From Tethya wilhelma (Eukaryota > Porifera > Demospongiae > Tethyida > Tethyidae): a stretch of DNA of 64,000 nt. Made by a program: the position numbers and the translations under genes. The notes below the pieces were generated by a model. It saw only the letters and a list, made by a program, of their open reading frames with translations. It searched no databases and was not told the DNA's origin. The stretch is from contig CAXIPT010000001.1 of assembly GCA_964030475.1 (NCBI GenBank), forward strand, positions 16,776,899-16,840,898. Direction: 5' to 3'. The first letter of the stretch is position 1, and every line of letters starts with the position of its first letter. Below, piece by piece: positions 9,519 through 19,841 of the stretch.

Positions 9519-10790
9519 TTAGCACAAATTGCTAGCAGGATCTACTGGCTCTAGCTCAAGTTGAGGAGAGGGTGCTGTAATCACATAGTGCTTGCTGAAA
9601 TTGCTCCCACCAAGTGAACCTACTGATTCTCCCACTACAGTTGCATTGAACTGCTGTACAGGTGTGGGTAGCTTGCGATACAGGCCTAGACAAATGGCAT
9701 TCTTTTTCAACTGATCGTTGTAAAAGTCTAGGAACTTGCAGTCGATAAATTCAGTTGTTTCAATTGGAAGAGAAATTTTGATTTTGTTCCAGATGCATGT
9801 ATCAGATCTTCAACCTAGTAGAGGGCTTTATAGATCCGTTCATCTTGTTCGTCTTCATCTCCAAAGTCAAGGAACTGGACATTTGACTCTTGTCAGAGAT
9901 CAGTGATGATGAGAACATCTCTTTCAGCAGACTTCAGTTTTTAATCGCTTTTGAATTGCCAGGCTACAAAGAACAGCTTCTTTGTCATTGACTGCTTTTT
10001 CATGGACAACAGAACTAGAAAGCATAGTAAGTACTATATATACAAACACTATACATCTGTTGATACTAGCATTTTCGAGATTTTGCCATCGAAGGGGAGA
10101 GCCTTCAACCAGTTTCATCTCTTCTTCGGGGATGTATTTGTTTCTTAGTGGATGTAGGAAGTTGTGAAGACTGAGAAGTGTATGAAGAATTCTCATCGGC
10201 AAACACAGAGAACCACATGATCCTCGGTCAGAAGGGTCCTCAAGCTGTAAGAATTCAGAATCGCCTTGTGAAGCTTCTTGTGGCTCTTTTTGGAAGATAC
10301 TAATTTTTATCTTTTTTATCTTTTTGGTAGATACTGATAAACATTCAAAGTCAAAACTTGCTTGCAATAAGATTGTTTTCAATTTTTATTGCGTGCTGCA
10401 ATATCTTGCAGTGTGTTGACAGTTGGGCCGAAACTGTCTTCAGTTATCAATTCAACCAGCCCTGTATGATTAGCTATAGAGTCTACTAATCTATAATTTT
10501 TTGTGCTTCTTGAGCTCATGACTTCACATTTGCACTGTTTGTTTCCTGCTCATTTTCCTGAGAAATTTCCCTGTTTGATTATATATCATTAAATTTTAGT
10601 GAGTCAATTTTCACATCAGTCTATGTGGCATAGCAAGAAACAACAATCCATATGCATGGACACCAACTGTCTTTACCAATGAAATAAATTATATCCCTTG
10701 ACTATTATTATTTCAATCACCAATTTAGTTAGAGTAAGCTTATGTGAGGAGATACAGTTCATTAGAGTTATAGTGTCCTTTCTAAAACAA
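9519..10790 (-). pseudogene. Degraded Slo1 relic (C-terminal half only), related to copy 4
   Basis: The minus strand keeps pieces of RCK2 and the tail: SFDFE, QKEPQEA, LLSLHNFLHPLRNKYIPEEEM, LVEGSPLRWQNLENASINRC, then, in other frames, a calcium-bowl remnant near 9840-9880 and CLGLYRKLPTPVQQFNA with SPQLELEPVDPASNLC-stop at 9519. The wording of the tail matches copy 4, not copies 1-3. It is broken by frameshifts and by deletions, including loss of the TDIAFVLVEQ stretch and of the segment between the RCK2 core and the bowl. Weak similarity to the RCK1-RCK2 linker fades out near 10750. The membrane domain, filter and most of RCK1 are absent, so it cannot make a channel. Its place between copies 2 and 3 shows that the array once held at least five units. 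Confidence 0.88.
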
Positions 10791-10961
10791 CAAATAAATT
10801 ATACTTAGTCTAGATAATCTTACAAACTATAATATTATAGAATAGTTGTAGTTTTTATACAAAAATAATATCACTCCAAACACGCAAAAAATTATGGTTT
10901 CTCTACCATTATAGAGCTAAGCCTTATAATTATAACAAAATTTATGCAAGTTATCACATGC

Positions 10962-13900
10962 TCAGAGTAGTGTCAGAGGATCAATGAGAACAAAAGCAAT
11001 GTCCGTTATCTCTAGTTCAAGATCATGCGATGGGGAAGTAATGACGTAGCGTTTGGTGAACTTTCCCTCAGTGCTAAAAGATGCTGTTGCTTCATTCATA
11101 ATCAGCTCGTCTTCCTCAGATGTAGGCAGCTTACGATAGATACCCAGACATATGGCATTCTTCTTGAGTTGGTCATCATAGAATTGCTTGAAGGTGCTCC
11201 CGACAAACGAGGTGGATTCGATTGGTATTGGAACAAGAAGACATTGCGACTTAGTGTTGATGAGGTCTTCAATTAGGTAGAGTGTTCCTGGGGTATGGAA
11301 TGCAGAGCTGGTGACAGAATCGAACAGTGAAACTGAGAATGCTTCACCACATGCAAATGGTTGGGCTTTGTAGATTCGTCCATCTTGTTCATCTTCATCT
11401 CCAAAGTCAAGGAACTGGACATTTGACTCTTGTCGGAGATCAGTGATGACGAGCACATCTCTTTCAGCTGTCTTCTTCAATCGCTTTTGGATTCCAAGAC
11501 TACAAAGAATAGCTTCTTTGTCATCAACTGCTTTTTCATGGCTTAGAGAGCTTGACAGTGCAGTCAGAACAACACATACACTACACTTGTTGATGCTAGC
11601 AGACATTAAATTTTCCCATCGAAGAGGAGAGCCTTCAACCAGATGTATTTTTGGAATCTTTCTAATTAGAGACCATTCTTTTTCCAAGAACTTTCTGTCA
11701 CTGACAATCACAACATCTTTCATCTCCTCTTCAGGGATATGTTTGTTTCTTAGTGGACGTAGGAAGTTGTGAAGACCAAGAAGTGGAGAGTTCTCATCAG
11801 CAAACACACAGAAAACCACATGATCCTTAAGATGCTCTTGTGAAAGCTCAGAAGGGTCCTCAAGCTCAATGTCAGAATTCAGAATTGTCTTGTGCAGCTT
11901 CTGTGGCTCTTTTTGGTAAATACCGAACAATTCATTTGCTTCATCAAAGACAGAACTAGTTTGTAACGAGATTGCTTTCAATTTTACTAGCCGCATACTA
12001 GGATGTCTTGGAAAGTGTTGAGAGAGGTGTTCAGTTAATTCAACTGTCTCAGCTCTATTTGCTTCAGGGTCTTTACATTTGCACCGTTTCCTGCTCATTT
12101 TCTTGACCATTTTCCTAAATTGACTGTCATTCTGAGAGATATTCATGTCTATGTGACAGAATTCACAGTATGAAGCAACAATGGACACTTGTTGTTGGTC
12201 TTGGCCAATGAAATATCCTTGAACTGCTTCATCAATCACCAAGTCAGGGTAAGAATGAGGAGAAGGATTGACCAAGAATTGGTGTGAATGTCCGTCGGTC
12301 CATTCCAGAGACAACAGAATCAACCCTAACCTGTTGTAACAAATTTCAGCTGCTTCATGGAACTTTTTGCCCAAAAAAGTTTTCGAAAATTTAGATGAAT
12401 AGATTTCATTTGAAGCCCCTTGGATGTACTGTGATTTCCATGTAGTGGAAGCATCTCCTCTGATTTGTGAAGTGTGTTGAAAGTCTGGGGTATAAAAAAG
12501 GTTAGCAATCAGTGTTGAAAACCCAGGAGATATACAACTCTGAGCTAGAAGTCCCAGTTTCAATTTATTTATGCATACTGCAATGTCAGCTCCAACATTC
12601 CAGCCTTCAATGTAGTGCACCTGTTTTTTACTAGAGCTCAGTAGCAGCTGAATGATCACTGGAACTTTAAAAGTTGTATTCTTGACTGAAACTAGACGAA
12701 GGAGGTTTGCATTGTCCTCTTCAAGTGGGTTGACTGCATGTTTGTTGGTTAGAATAAACACTGCTTTTGCATCATTGATTTTGGCTTTCTGAAGGTCATT
12801 TCCATTGAGCACAGATCCAACAAGATATTGTACCCTCCTGTAATTTGAACGAATGACATGTTTCAAATCCGGATTTGGTTGTTCAGGGTGTAAAAACAGT
12901 ACATGGGTACTTGTGTCTCCTCGGTCAGGGTGAAGAAAATCTTTGAGAAACTCTTGGGCACTAAAGGCTGTAACGTGTCCACATACAATCACATGTTGAA
13001 GCACTCTAAGGCTTGTGGTATCAAACTTGGCATATTGTGTTTTTTGGTAGTATCTAGCCATGAGGTCTACAATAGCTGGCAAAACAGAAGCAAAAAATGC
13101 TACAGCTAAGATAATGAAGAATGTCATGAAAGCACGTCCCCAGTCAGTTCGAGCAAAAATATCACCATATCCCACAGTGGACATGGTTACTATAACAAAA
13201 TAAACATACTTAAAAAACGATTCTCCTTCAGGATTCTCAGAATTCCACGGATCTCCTTGTACCTCAAGGAGATGAATGATTCCAGAACCAGTCAACCAGA
13301 GCACCACAAATGATACTATCAATGATATACCATTAACAAAATCTTGAGAAAAACGAATGGGAAAAAATTGGATGATATAAATCAGGTAAACAAACTTGAG
13401 GAATCGAAGACAACGCAATCCAATCCAATCCACTCCAAGAGCAATAGATACAAAAATATGAGGTAGAGTAAACACATCCACGATAGTGTTTAGCCTAAAC
13501 CAGTACCAAATGATGTGATTACAAGCCAAGAAACGGACTAAAGTCCAGACAATAAGCTCCAGAACTACAATCAGTTCAACAATTCTCTCAGGAGAGCCAG
13601 TCAGTGTAAAACGAACTTCAGCCATTCCAGCCGGTAAGTAGGTGCGAACGATAGCTAAAATCACATACATGATATTACAAATTAATGTTATGGACATAAA
13701 AATCTTGCTAGCAAAAGTATCACCGAAAAACAACTGCCGTACTCGTTCCTGAAAAGTTTTAAAGGAATGGTTCTTCAATTGCGCTAGTTTGGAATTGGGT
13801 CTGAATTTCTTCACTAACCATTGAATGAGGGATGCTAGTACAGAGAGAGTGAGTCCAATTGTATAGATCACTGCACTTGTGAGAAGAAATATCCACCATT

Positions 13901-13994
13901 TGTTTGATTCTTCAAGTGGCATCATGGTGGTGTTAGTGTCATTGGTATCGTTTTCACCCAAAAGGTTCAGTGGAAATATTGTTGTGCTTGACAT
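10962..13994 (-). CDS. Slo1/BK-type potassium channel, copy 3 (intronless)
   Basis: Full-length paralogue of 1010 codons beginning MSSTTIFPLNLLGEND, with S0, S1-S6, filter STVGYGD, RCK1, RCK2, and FLDFGDEDEQDGRIY in the calcium-bowl position. It ends LIDPLTLL. It is shorter than copies 1 and 2 because of a shortened RCK1-RCK2 linker and the loss of the DAALSMC tail; plus 10962-10975 still contains codons resembling that tail out of frame, so a small frameshift near the 3' end probably changed the last residues. S4 reads IGLRCLRFLKF: the third gating position is Lys (plus 13395-13397), keeping a positive charge where copies 1 and 2 have Glu. The pore-helix approach differs slightly (GESFFKYVYFVIVTMSTVGYGDIF). 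The ATCTATAG-AA sequence before the ATG parallels that of its sisters. Confidence 0.93.
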   Translation of the reverse strand: MSSTTIFPLNLLGENDTNDTNTTMMPLEESNKWWIFLLTSAVIYTIGLTLSVLASLIQWLVKKFRPNSKLAQLKNHSFKTFQERVRQLFFGDTFASKIFMSITLICNIMYVILAIVRTYLPAGMAEVRFTLTGSPERIVELIVVLELIVWTLVRFLACNHIIWYWFRLNTIVDVFTLPHIFVSIALGVDWIGLRCLRFLKFVYLIYIIQFFPIRFSQDFVNGISLIVSFVVLWLTGSGIIHLLEVQGDPWNSENPEGESFFKYVYFVIVTMSTVGYGDIFARTDWGRAFMTFFIILAVAFFASVLPAIVDLMARYYQKTQYAKFDTTSLRVLQHVIVCGHVTAFSAQEFLKDFLHPDRGDTSTHVLFLHPEQPNPDLKHVIRSNYRRVQYLVGSVLNGNDLQKAKINDAKAVFILTNKHAVNPLEEDNANLLRLVSVKNTTFKVPVIIQLLLSSSKKQVHYIEGWNVGADIAVCINKLKLGLLAQSCISPGFSTLIANLFYTPDFQHTSQIRGDASTTWKSQYIQGASNEIYSSKFSKTFLGKKFHEAAEICYNRLGLILLSLEWTDGHSHQFLVNPSPHSYPDLVIDEAVQGYFIGQDQQQVSIVASYCEFCHIDMNISQNDSQFRKMVKKMSRKRCKCKDPEANRAETVELTEHLSQHFPRHPSMRLVKLKAISLQTSSVFDEANELFGIYQKEPQKLHKTILNSDIELEDPSELSQEHLKDHVVFCVFADENSPLLGLHNFLRPLRNKHIPEEEMKDVVIVSDRKFLEKEWSLIRKIPKIHLVEGSPLRWENLMSASINKCSVCVVLTALSSSLSHEKAVDDKEAILCSLGIQKRLKKTAERDVLVITDLRQESNVQFLDFGDEDEQDGRIYKAQPFACGEAFSVSLFDSVTSSAFHTPGTLYLIEDLINTKSQCLLVPIPIESTSFVGSTFKQFYDDQLKKNAICLGIYRKLPTSEEDELIMNEATASFSTEGKFTKRYVITSPSHDLELEITDIAFVLIDPLTLL

Positions 13995-15582
13995 GATTTC
14001 TTCTTTCTTAAAACTTGTTCTATAGATGCATGATCAAGTGCATGAGTGCATTGTTGTGTGACAATTATACGTTATATGTATATAATTATATGACAATTAA
14101 GGTGTTATAACTAGAGGCTCTAGTTAAGCTATTATATCTTGCACAACATTGAACTTTAAGGAATGCACAATCATACAATAATATTATAAACTCAAGGTAA
14201 ATTAATTTTGTATCCCCAGTATGCAGTAAACCCTCATAATTATTAAATTTTGATCCGATGTAGGCAGCTGCAACATCAACCGCAAGTAATGTATACAAGA
14301 TGATGTACAGGAAGTTATGGATTTAAGTATAACACACAGTACTTTAGTGTACATGCAATGTATATGTTCACGAATAATTTTCCCACGTGAAAGTTTACTC
14401 AGAAGCCTTAGCTTCATTCCCACACTATCCCCAGTGCGTATTCTATATTTTGCAAGTTACAGATAAGCCAGGGAAGGCCTATTAAAACTTCTCACATGAT
14501 GTGTTTGAAAATATCAGAAAGGTAGACGAGTGGTACATGGTAGACACGTAATTAGTGAGCATGGGTGAAAGGCCTAGTCCAACGTGCAGCACGTGCGTGT
14601 GATCAATCTACTAGAGTATGAGCTAAGTTCTTTTTCTTGTGTTAGACAAAACAGTGAATTCTGAACTGAGGTATACAGCCAATACCCTAAAGGCTAAGCA
14701 CTTAGCCATACTTACCAAAGAACAGTTGTTGTGTCATTCAAAAAGCTCAAAAGGTGAGTATTATTATGAGTTAACAAACCAACCAGTCTACGATTTCTTT
14801 GCGTCCGGGCTTATGGTCCTTTTCAAGTTGTCAAAATCACTTTTGTTAGCAAGTATTTGCCTATAGTAGCACTGTTATAGACTCAGAAGTCGACAAAACA
14901 TTTGTTGTTAATGGTAAAAAAGTTCAGAACACCTAGCTGCTTGTTTTCCTGGCAAAGTCATGCGTTAGTGCCACCCACGCTGCGGCATTTCGCGAACAAG
15001 ATTTTGACATAGGGCACAATGTTATGAGAAGTTTTACCACGCCTTCCTCTCTTTTCTCCTCGTGCATATTTTATGGGGAGGCCTGGGTACGAGACTACAG
15101 AATCTTAGTTCATAATTTTACTCTTTGCACTTTGAACTCATGAAATATAAAATAGCGCTATGCACCGGGGAAGGCCTGGGAACGAAGCTACTGCAGATGC
15201 TAATTTTTCAACACCCACGCATGACATCCTATAGGTGGTCCTATAGCTGACTGGCACTTTTTCCTTACTGTATCTCAGTGTTTAGCTGGAAATGCGGGAT
15301 GATATATGCACATAGAGATTGCTATACTTTCCATAGTTAAGCACACCAACTTCTTCCTGTATGCTTGTAATAATGGCTATGCTTCCGGTTTGTCAGCATT
15401 CCGCAAAAATTTGAATCGTGAAAATTTTGACTTTTTGCTGAAACAACCCGCAATACTACAAAAAATTTTGCCGCATCTCATCATTGTGCTGCCAGGGTAA
15501 TCACTAGTTTCTTGTGGAACTTTAGAAATTTTGCTAGTCCAAGCGCCAAGAGTACATAAGAGAGAAGAAGAGTGTCAAACGG

Positions 15583-15935
15583 CGCATACTTGTGTAGAAA
15601 CACTCCGTACAAAGTAACATGACATACATGTATGGTACCTACATAAATGGGGCATGGCTATAGCTATACACATTATCACGGTCATTAAGAGTGTTGACTA
15701 AGTCCAAGTGAGCTTACTTATAAAGGACCTAACAAACCTGAGTGAAAAAGTAAACAGCCAAGTTCAGGACATGAAGGTAGGAAAAGGACCCAATTTTTAT
15801 GTAAGTGCATGGCCATGGCCATCAGGGTCGAGATTTATTACCAGATTATAGACTGACAGTATATACATTACTGATTTTAAAGTCATGCCACAGTGTTACT
15901 TTGTAGTGGCTAGCTAGTGTTTCTACACAAGTATG
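15583..15935. mobile_element. Small inverted-repeat element (MITE-like)
   Basis: The left arm (about 15583-15622, GCATACTTGTGTAGAAACAC then tacaaagtaacatg) is repeated in reverse complement at about 15883-15935 (gttactttgtag then GTGTTTCTACACAAGTATGC). The right arm holds about 8 extra bases between the two matching blocks. The interior has no open frame of note. This is the structure expected of a non-autonomous DNA transposon; the superfamily is not determinable. Confidence 0.65.
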
Positions 15936-16440
15936 CACAGTTTACTCTTTCTCTCCCTTAGCTATGTACTCTTGCAAGCACAATATACTCAGCCTCTATT
16001 ATCACCTGATTATTTATGCTTTGTTATCTATGCTTTGATGAGGTCAAAGGGTATAATTAACTAATTAAAAGTTATTAAAATTCGATGACGTAATTGTAAG
16101 AGCTCCACATATACGTATACATACATGAACATACTGACATGCATGGGAGAAAGAGAAGGCTCAAGTGAACGCGAATAGCTATAGACTCATCCTTGACAAT
16201 CTTTCTATACTTGCAAATTGAAAAAAAACAAAAAAACCCTGTATCATCTCAGTTGTTTTTAGGGCTTTCCGAAGCTCTTGATATATCTGACATTTCGGAA
16301 AGCTGTTGAAATTATACGTAATAATTCATGTCAGTCATTCAGTATACCTTTTTACTACTTTTAGTACCTAGATGACTGAGTGATGTGCAGTTCTGAGTTC
16401 AGTATTCGTCACGTTCAGACAGCAAGGTGGGAGCTTCTAC

Positions 16441-16495
16441 CTCTGCGCATGCGTATAAAACCATGCCAATTAATGAACTTTGATACAGAACTTGT
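16441..16495. promoter_or_regulatory. Decayed copy of the Slo-associated NRF1/DR1-like element
   Basis: GCGCATGCGTATAAAA followed by ccatgccaattaa and TGAACTTTGATACAGAACTTG. The order and spacing match the elements at 9379-9435 and 5128-5175, but the second DR1 half site is interrupted. It lies about 210 bases past the stop of copy 4 and 2.4 kb upstream of copy 3. It may be a leftover of the duplicated unit. Confidence 0.3.
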
Positions 16496-16706
16496 GGGTG
16501 ACCATCGCACGCCAAAGCATTTTCCGTTGGGGGTCTGGCACGCGAGACTAGCCAAAGCCATGCATTGCACAGCTGAACAAAAGTCACAGGACATAAGCTA
16601 ACCACAAACAAGTGTAGGATTTTCACTCAAAGATGCTGTGGTGTGTACAAAATCACACACAGAAAGAATAACATACAAAAATATAATTTGATCACAAGAA
16701 TCAAAT

Positions 16707-19700
16707 TTAGCACAAACTGCTAGCAGGATCTACTTGTTCCACCAGGACAAATGCGATGTCAGTTGGCTCTAGCTGGAGTTGAGGAGAGGGCGCTGTAATC
16801 ACATAGTGCTTGCTGAAATTGCTCCCAACAAGTGAACCTACTGACTCTCCCACTACAGTTGCATTGAACTGCTGTACAGGTGTGGGTAGCTTGCGATACA
16901 GGCCTAGACAAATGGCATTCTTTTTCAACTGATCGTTGTAAAAGTCTAGGAACTTGCGGTCGACAAATTCAGTTGTTTCAATTGGAAGAGAAATCAAACG
17001 GCATTTTGATTTTGTTCCAGATGCATGTATCAGATCTTCAACCAAGTAGAGTGTTCCTGGGCTATGGAATGCAGAGCTGGTGACAGAATCAAACATGGAA
17101 ACTGAGAATGCTTCACCACATGCAAACGGTTGGGCTTTGTAGATTCGTTCATCTTGTTCATCTTCATCTCCAAAGTCAAGAAACTGGACATTTGACTCTT
17201 GTCGGAGATCAGTGATGATCAGTACATCTCTTTCAGCAGACTTCTTTAATCGCTTTTGGATTGCTAGGCTACAAAGAACAGCTTCTTTGTCATCGACTGC
17301 TTTTTCATGGACAACAGAACTAGAAAGCATAGTAAGTACTATACAAACACTACATCTGTTGATACTAGCATTTTCGAGATTTTGCCATCGAAGGGGAGAG
17401 CCTTCAACCAGGTGAACCTTTGGAATCTTTCGAATGAGAGGCCATTCTCTTTCCAAAAATTGTTTATTACTAACAATCACAACATCTTTCATCTCTTCTT
17501 CAGGGATGTATTTGTTTCTTAGTGGACGTAGGAAGTTGTGAAGACCGAGAAGTGGAGAATTCTCATTGGCAAACACACAGAGAACAATGTGATCTTTCAG
17601 ATGGGCTTCATGCAGGTTGGAATTAGAATCAAAATCAATATCATGATTCAAAATCGCTTTTTCAAGTCTCTGTGGCTCTCGCAAATAGATATTGAAGTTT
17701 TGGACAGCTTCTTCAAAATCAGAATTATTTGAATCTTGCGACATTGAAAGCATTTTAAGTGGCATCTTTCGTCTAGTTTTCGTCCGCGTCAGGTCTCCAT
17801 TCAAATTCACAAGCTCAGCCGGATTCTGAAAGGTCTCATCTTCACAGTTGCACATTGTGCTTGTGGTTCTTCTAACCAGTTTACGAATTTGATTTTCATT
17901 GAGGGCACTACTCAAGTTTCCATGACATACCTCACAGTATGTGTTGACAATTGACACATGTTCAAGATCTTGTCCGATGAAGTAGCCAAGTGTCCCATCT
18001 TTTCCAGACTTGATTGCCAAGTCTGGATATGAATGAGGAGATGGATTGACATAGCATTTTCGATTGCGTCCTTCAGTCGTCTCGAGGGCAATCAAGATCA
18101 GACCTAAATTATTGAAACATAGATTTGCAGCATCGTGGAACTTTTTGTCTTGAAATGTTTGCGAAAAAAAAGAGGAGTATATTTCATTTGAAGCACCAAG
18201 AATGTAGTATGTCTTCCACTCCTCAGAGCTGCTCTCATCAAATATGTTCACTTGGGGGAAGTCAGACGTATAGAAAAGATTTGCAATCAGTGTTGAAAAT
18301 CCTGGACAGACACAACTCTGAGCCAGCAATCCTAATTTGAGTTCATTCAAGCAAATAGCAATATCTACTCCAACATTCCATCCTTCAATATTGTGGACTT
18401 GTTTTTTGCTTGTGCTCAGAAGCAGCTGAATGATCACAGGAACCTCACAGGTTGTATTTTTGACTGAAACGAGACGAAGGAGGTTTGCATTGTCTTCTTC
18501 GAGCGGGTTTACAGCATGTTTGTCTGCTAAAATGAACACTGCTTTTGCATCATTGATTTTGGCTTTCTGAAGGTCATTTCCATTGAGTACAGATCCAACA
18601 AGATATTGAACTCGGGTGTAGTTTGAACGAATGACATTTTTCAGGTCTGAGTCTGGTCGTTCAGGGTGTAAAAACAATACATGCGTATGCTTGTCTCCGC
18701 GATCAGGGTGGAGAAAATCTTTGAGGAATTCATGAGCACTAAATGCCGTAACATGTCCACATACAATTACATGCTGCGGAACTCTGGTTCTGTCAAATTT
18801 GGCATATTGTGTCTTTTGGTAGTAGCTAGCTGTGAGGTCTACAATAGCTGGCAAGACAGAGGCAAAGAACGCTACTGCTATGATGATGAAGAATGTCATG
18901 AAAGCACGTCCCCAATCAGTTCGAGCAAAAAGATCACCATATCCCACAGTGGACATTGTCACCATGACAAAGTAGACATACCTAAGAAACGGTTCTCCTT
19001 GAAGTTCTGGATTATCAGGCTTCCATGGATCCCCTTGTACCTCTAGAAGGTAAATGATTCCAGAACCGGTCAACCAGAGCACCAAAAATGATATTCCCAA
19101 TGATATAGCATCAATAAAGTCTTGAGAAAAGTTAAACGGAAGGAACCGAACAACATCTACTGTTTGAGTAAGTGTGAGGAATCGAAGGGAACGCAATCCA
19201 ATCCAGTCCACTCCAAGAGCAATAGACACAAAAATATGAGGTAGAGTAAACACATCCACGATAGTGCCAAGCCTAAACCAGTACCAAATGATGTTATTGC
19301 AAGCCAAGAAGCGGACAAAAGCAAAAAAGATAAGCTCCAGAACTATTATCAGCTCGATAACTCTCTCTGGAGAGCCAGTGAGTGTAAATCGGGTTTCAGC
19401 AATATCAGCAGGAGAATAGGAACGAACAATACTCAAAATTACGTAGATAGAGTTACAGAGCAGTGTTAGTGAGATGAAAATCTTACTGGGAATAGTATCA
19501 CCAGATACAAATTGTCGAATGTGCTCCTGTAGCCCATGCCAAGTGAATCTTGGTTCTGACATTTTCCTTCGAGATGACTTTGGTTCCGTCTTGAATCTCT
19601 TGATTAACCAGTAGATCAGGAATGCCAACGTCGAGCATGAAAGGCCAACTACGTAAATGAATGCACTTGTGACAAGAAATATCCACCATGTTTTGGTTTC

Positions 19701-19760
19701 TTCGGGTGGCATCATGGTGGTATTTGTGGCATTTTCTTCTAAAGATGTTGTGGTTGACAT
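16707..19760 (-). CDS. Slo1/BK-type potassium channel, copy 4, the most diverged (intronless)
   Basis: Full-length paralogue of 1017 codons with the Slo1 layout: S0 (TWWIFLVTSAFIYVVGLSCS), S1-S6, STVGYGD, RCK1, RCK2, FLDFGDEDEQDERIYKAQPF, and a distinct tail (LPTPVQQFNATVVGES ... VDPASSLC). The N-terminus, RCK1-RCK2 linker and RCK2 flank differ clearly from copies 1-3, while S5-pore-S6 is almost the same as in copy 2 at the DNA level. S4 reads IGLRSLRFLTLTQTVDVVRF: Thr takes the third gating position (plus 19173-19175), and an Asp appears six residues later where vertebrate BK has Glu. The divergent S4 part (about 19150-19195) lies between two stretches nearly identical to copy 2. The relic at 9519-10790 derives from a gene of this subtype. 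A two-residue insertion (ELQGEP) sits in the turret. Confidence 0.93.
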   Translation of the reverse strand: MSTTTSLEENATNTTMMPPEETKTWWIFLVTSAFIYVVGLSCSTLAFLIYWLIKRFKTEPKSSRRKMSEPRFTWHGLQEHIRQFVSGDTIPSKIFISLTLLCNSIYVILSIVRSYSPADIAETRFTLTGSPERVIELIIVLELIFFAFVRFLACNNIIWYWFRLGTIVDVFTLPHIFVSIALGVDWIGLRSLRFLTLTQTVDVVRFLPFNFSQDFIDAISLGISFLVLWLTGSGIIYLLEVQGDPWKPDNPELQGEPFLRYVYFVMVTMSTVGYGDLFARTDWGRAFMTFFIIIAVAFFASVLPAIVDLTASYYQKTQYAKFDRTRVPQHVIVCGHVTAFSAHEFLKDFLHPDRGDKHTHVLFLHPERPDSDLKNVIRSNYTRVQYLVGSVLNGNDLQKAKINDAKAVFILADKHAVNPLEEDNANLLRLVSVKNTTCEVPVIIQLLLSTSKKQVHNIEGWNVGVDIAICLNELKLGLLAQSCVCPGFSTLIANLFYTSDFPQVNIFDESSSEEWKTYYILGASNEIYSSFFSQTFQDKKFHDAANLCFNNLGLILIALETTEGRNRKCYVNPSPHSYPDLAIKSGKDGTLGYFIGQDLEHVSIVNTYCEVCHGNLSSALNENQIRKLVRRTTSTMCNCEDETFQNPAELVNLNGDLTRTKTRRKMPLKMLSMSQDSNNSDFEEAVQNFNIYLREPQRLEKAILNHDIDFDSNSNLHEAHLKDHIVLCVFANENSPLLGLHNFLRPLRNKYIPEEEMKDVVIVSNKQFLEREWPLIRKIPKVHLVEGSPLRWQNLENASINRCSVCIVLTMLSSSVVHEKAVDDKEAVLCSLAIQKRLKKSAERDVLIITDLRQESNVQFLDFGDEDEQDERIYKAQPFACGEAFSVSMFDSVTSSAFHSPGTLYLVEDLIHASGTKSKCRLISLPIETTEFVDRKFLDFYNDQLKKNAICLGLYRKLPTPVQQFNATVVGESVGSLVGSNFSKHYVITAPSPQLQLEPTDIAFVLVEQVDPASSLC

Positions 19761-19841
19761 GGCTGACTCTGAAACCTTATATTGCTACATGTGTGTGTGT
19801 GTGTTTGCATTACATATTATTAATATTGCTGTCACATAATC

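Larger units (their letters stand above)
13995..16706. other. Longest gap in the Slo array (2.7 kb), no gene recognised
   Basis: I see no exon with a recognisable product. Contents worth noting: the inverted-repeat element at 15583-15935, two related GGCCTGGGTACGAGACTA / GGCCTGGGAACGAAGCTA sequences near 15078-15190 that look like ends of an old repeat, a short hairpin near 16263-16306 (GCTTTCCGAA ... TTCGGAAAGC), and a decayed copy of the Slo promoter-like element at 16441-16495. Short open frames here show no family signature. Confidence 0.4.

Noticed and set aside
14086..15500. Short open frames between Slo copies 3 and 4
   Set aside because: No recognisable domain, no codon or splice support, AT-rich sequence.
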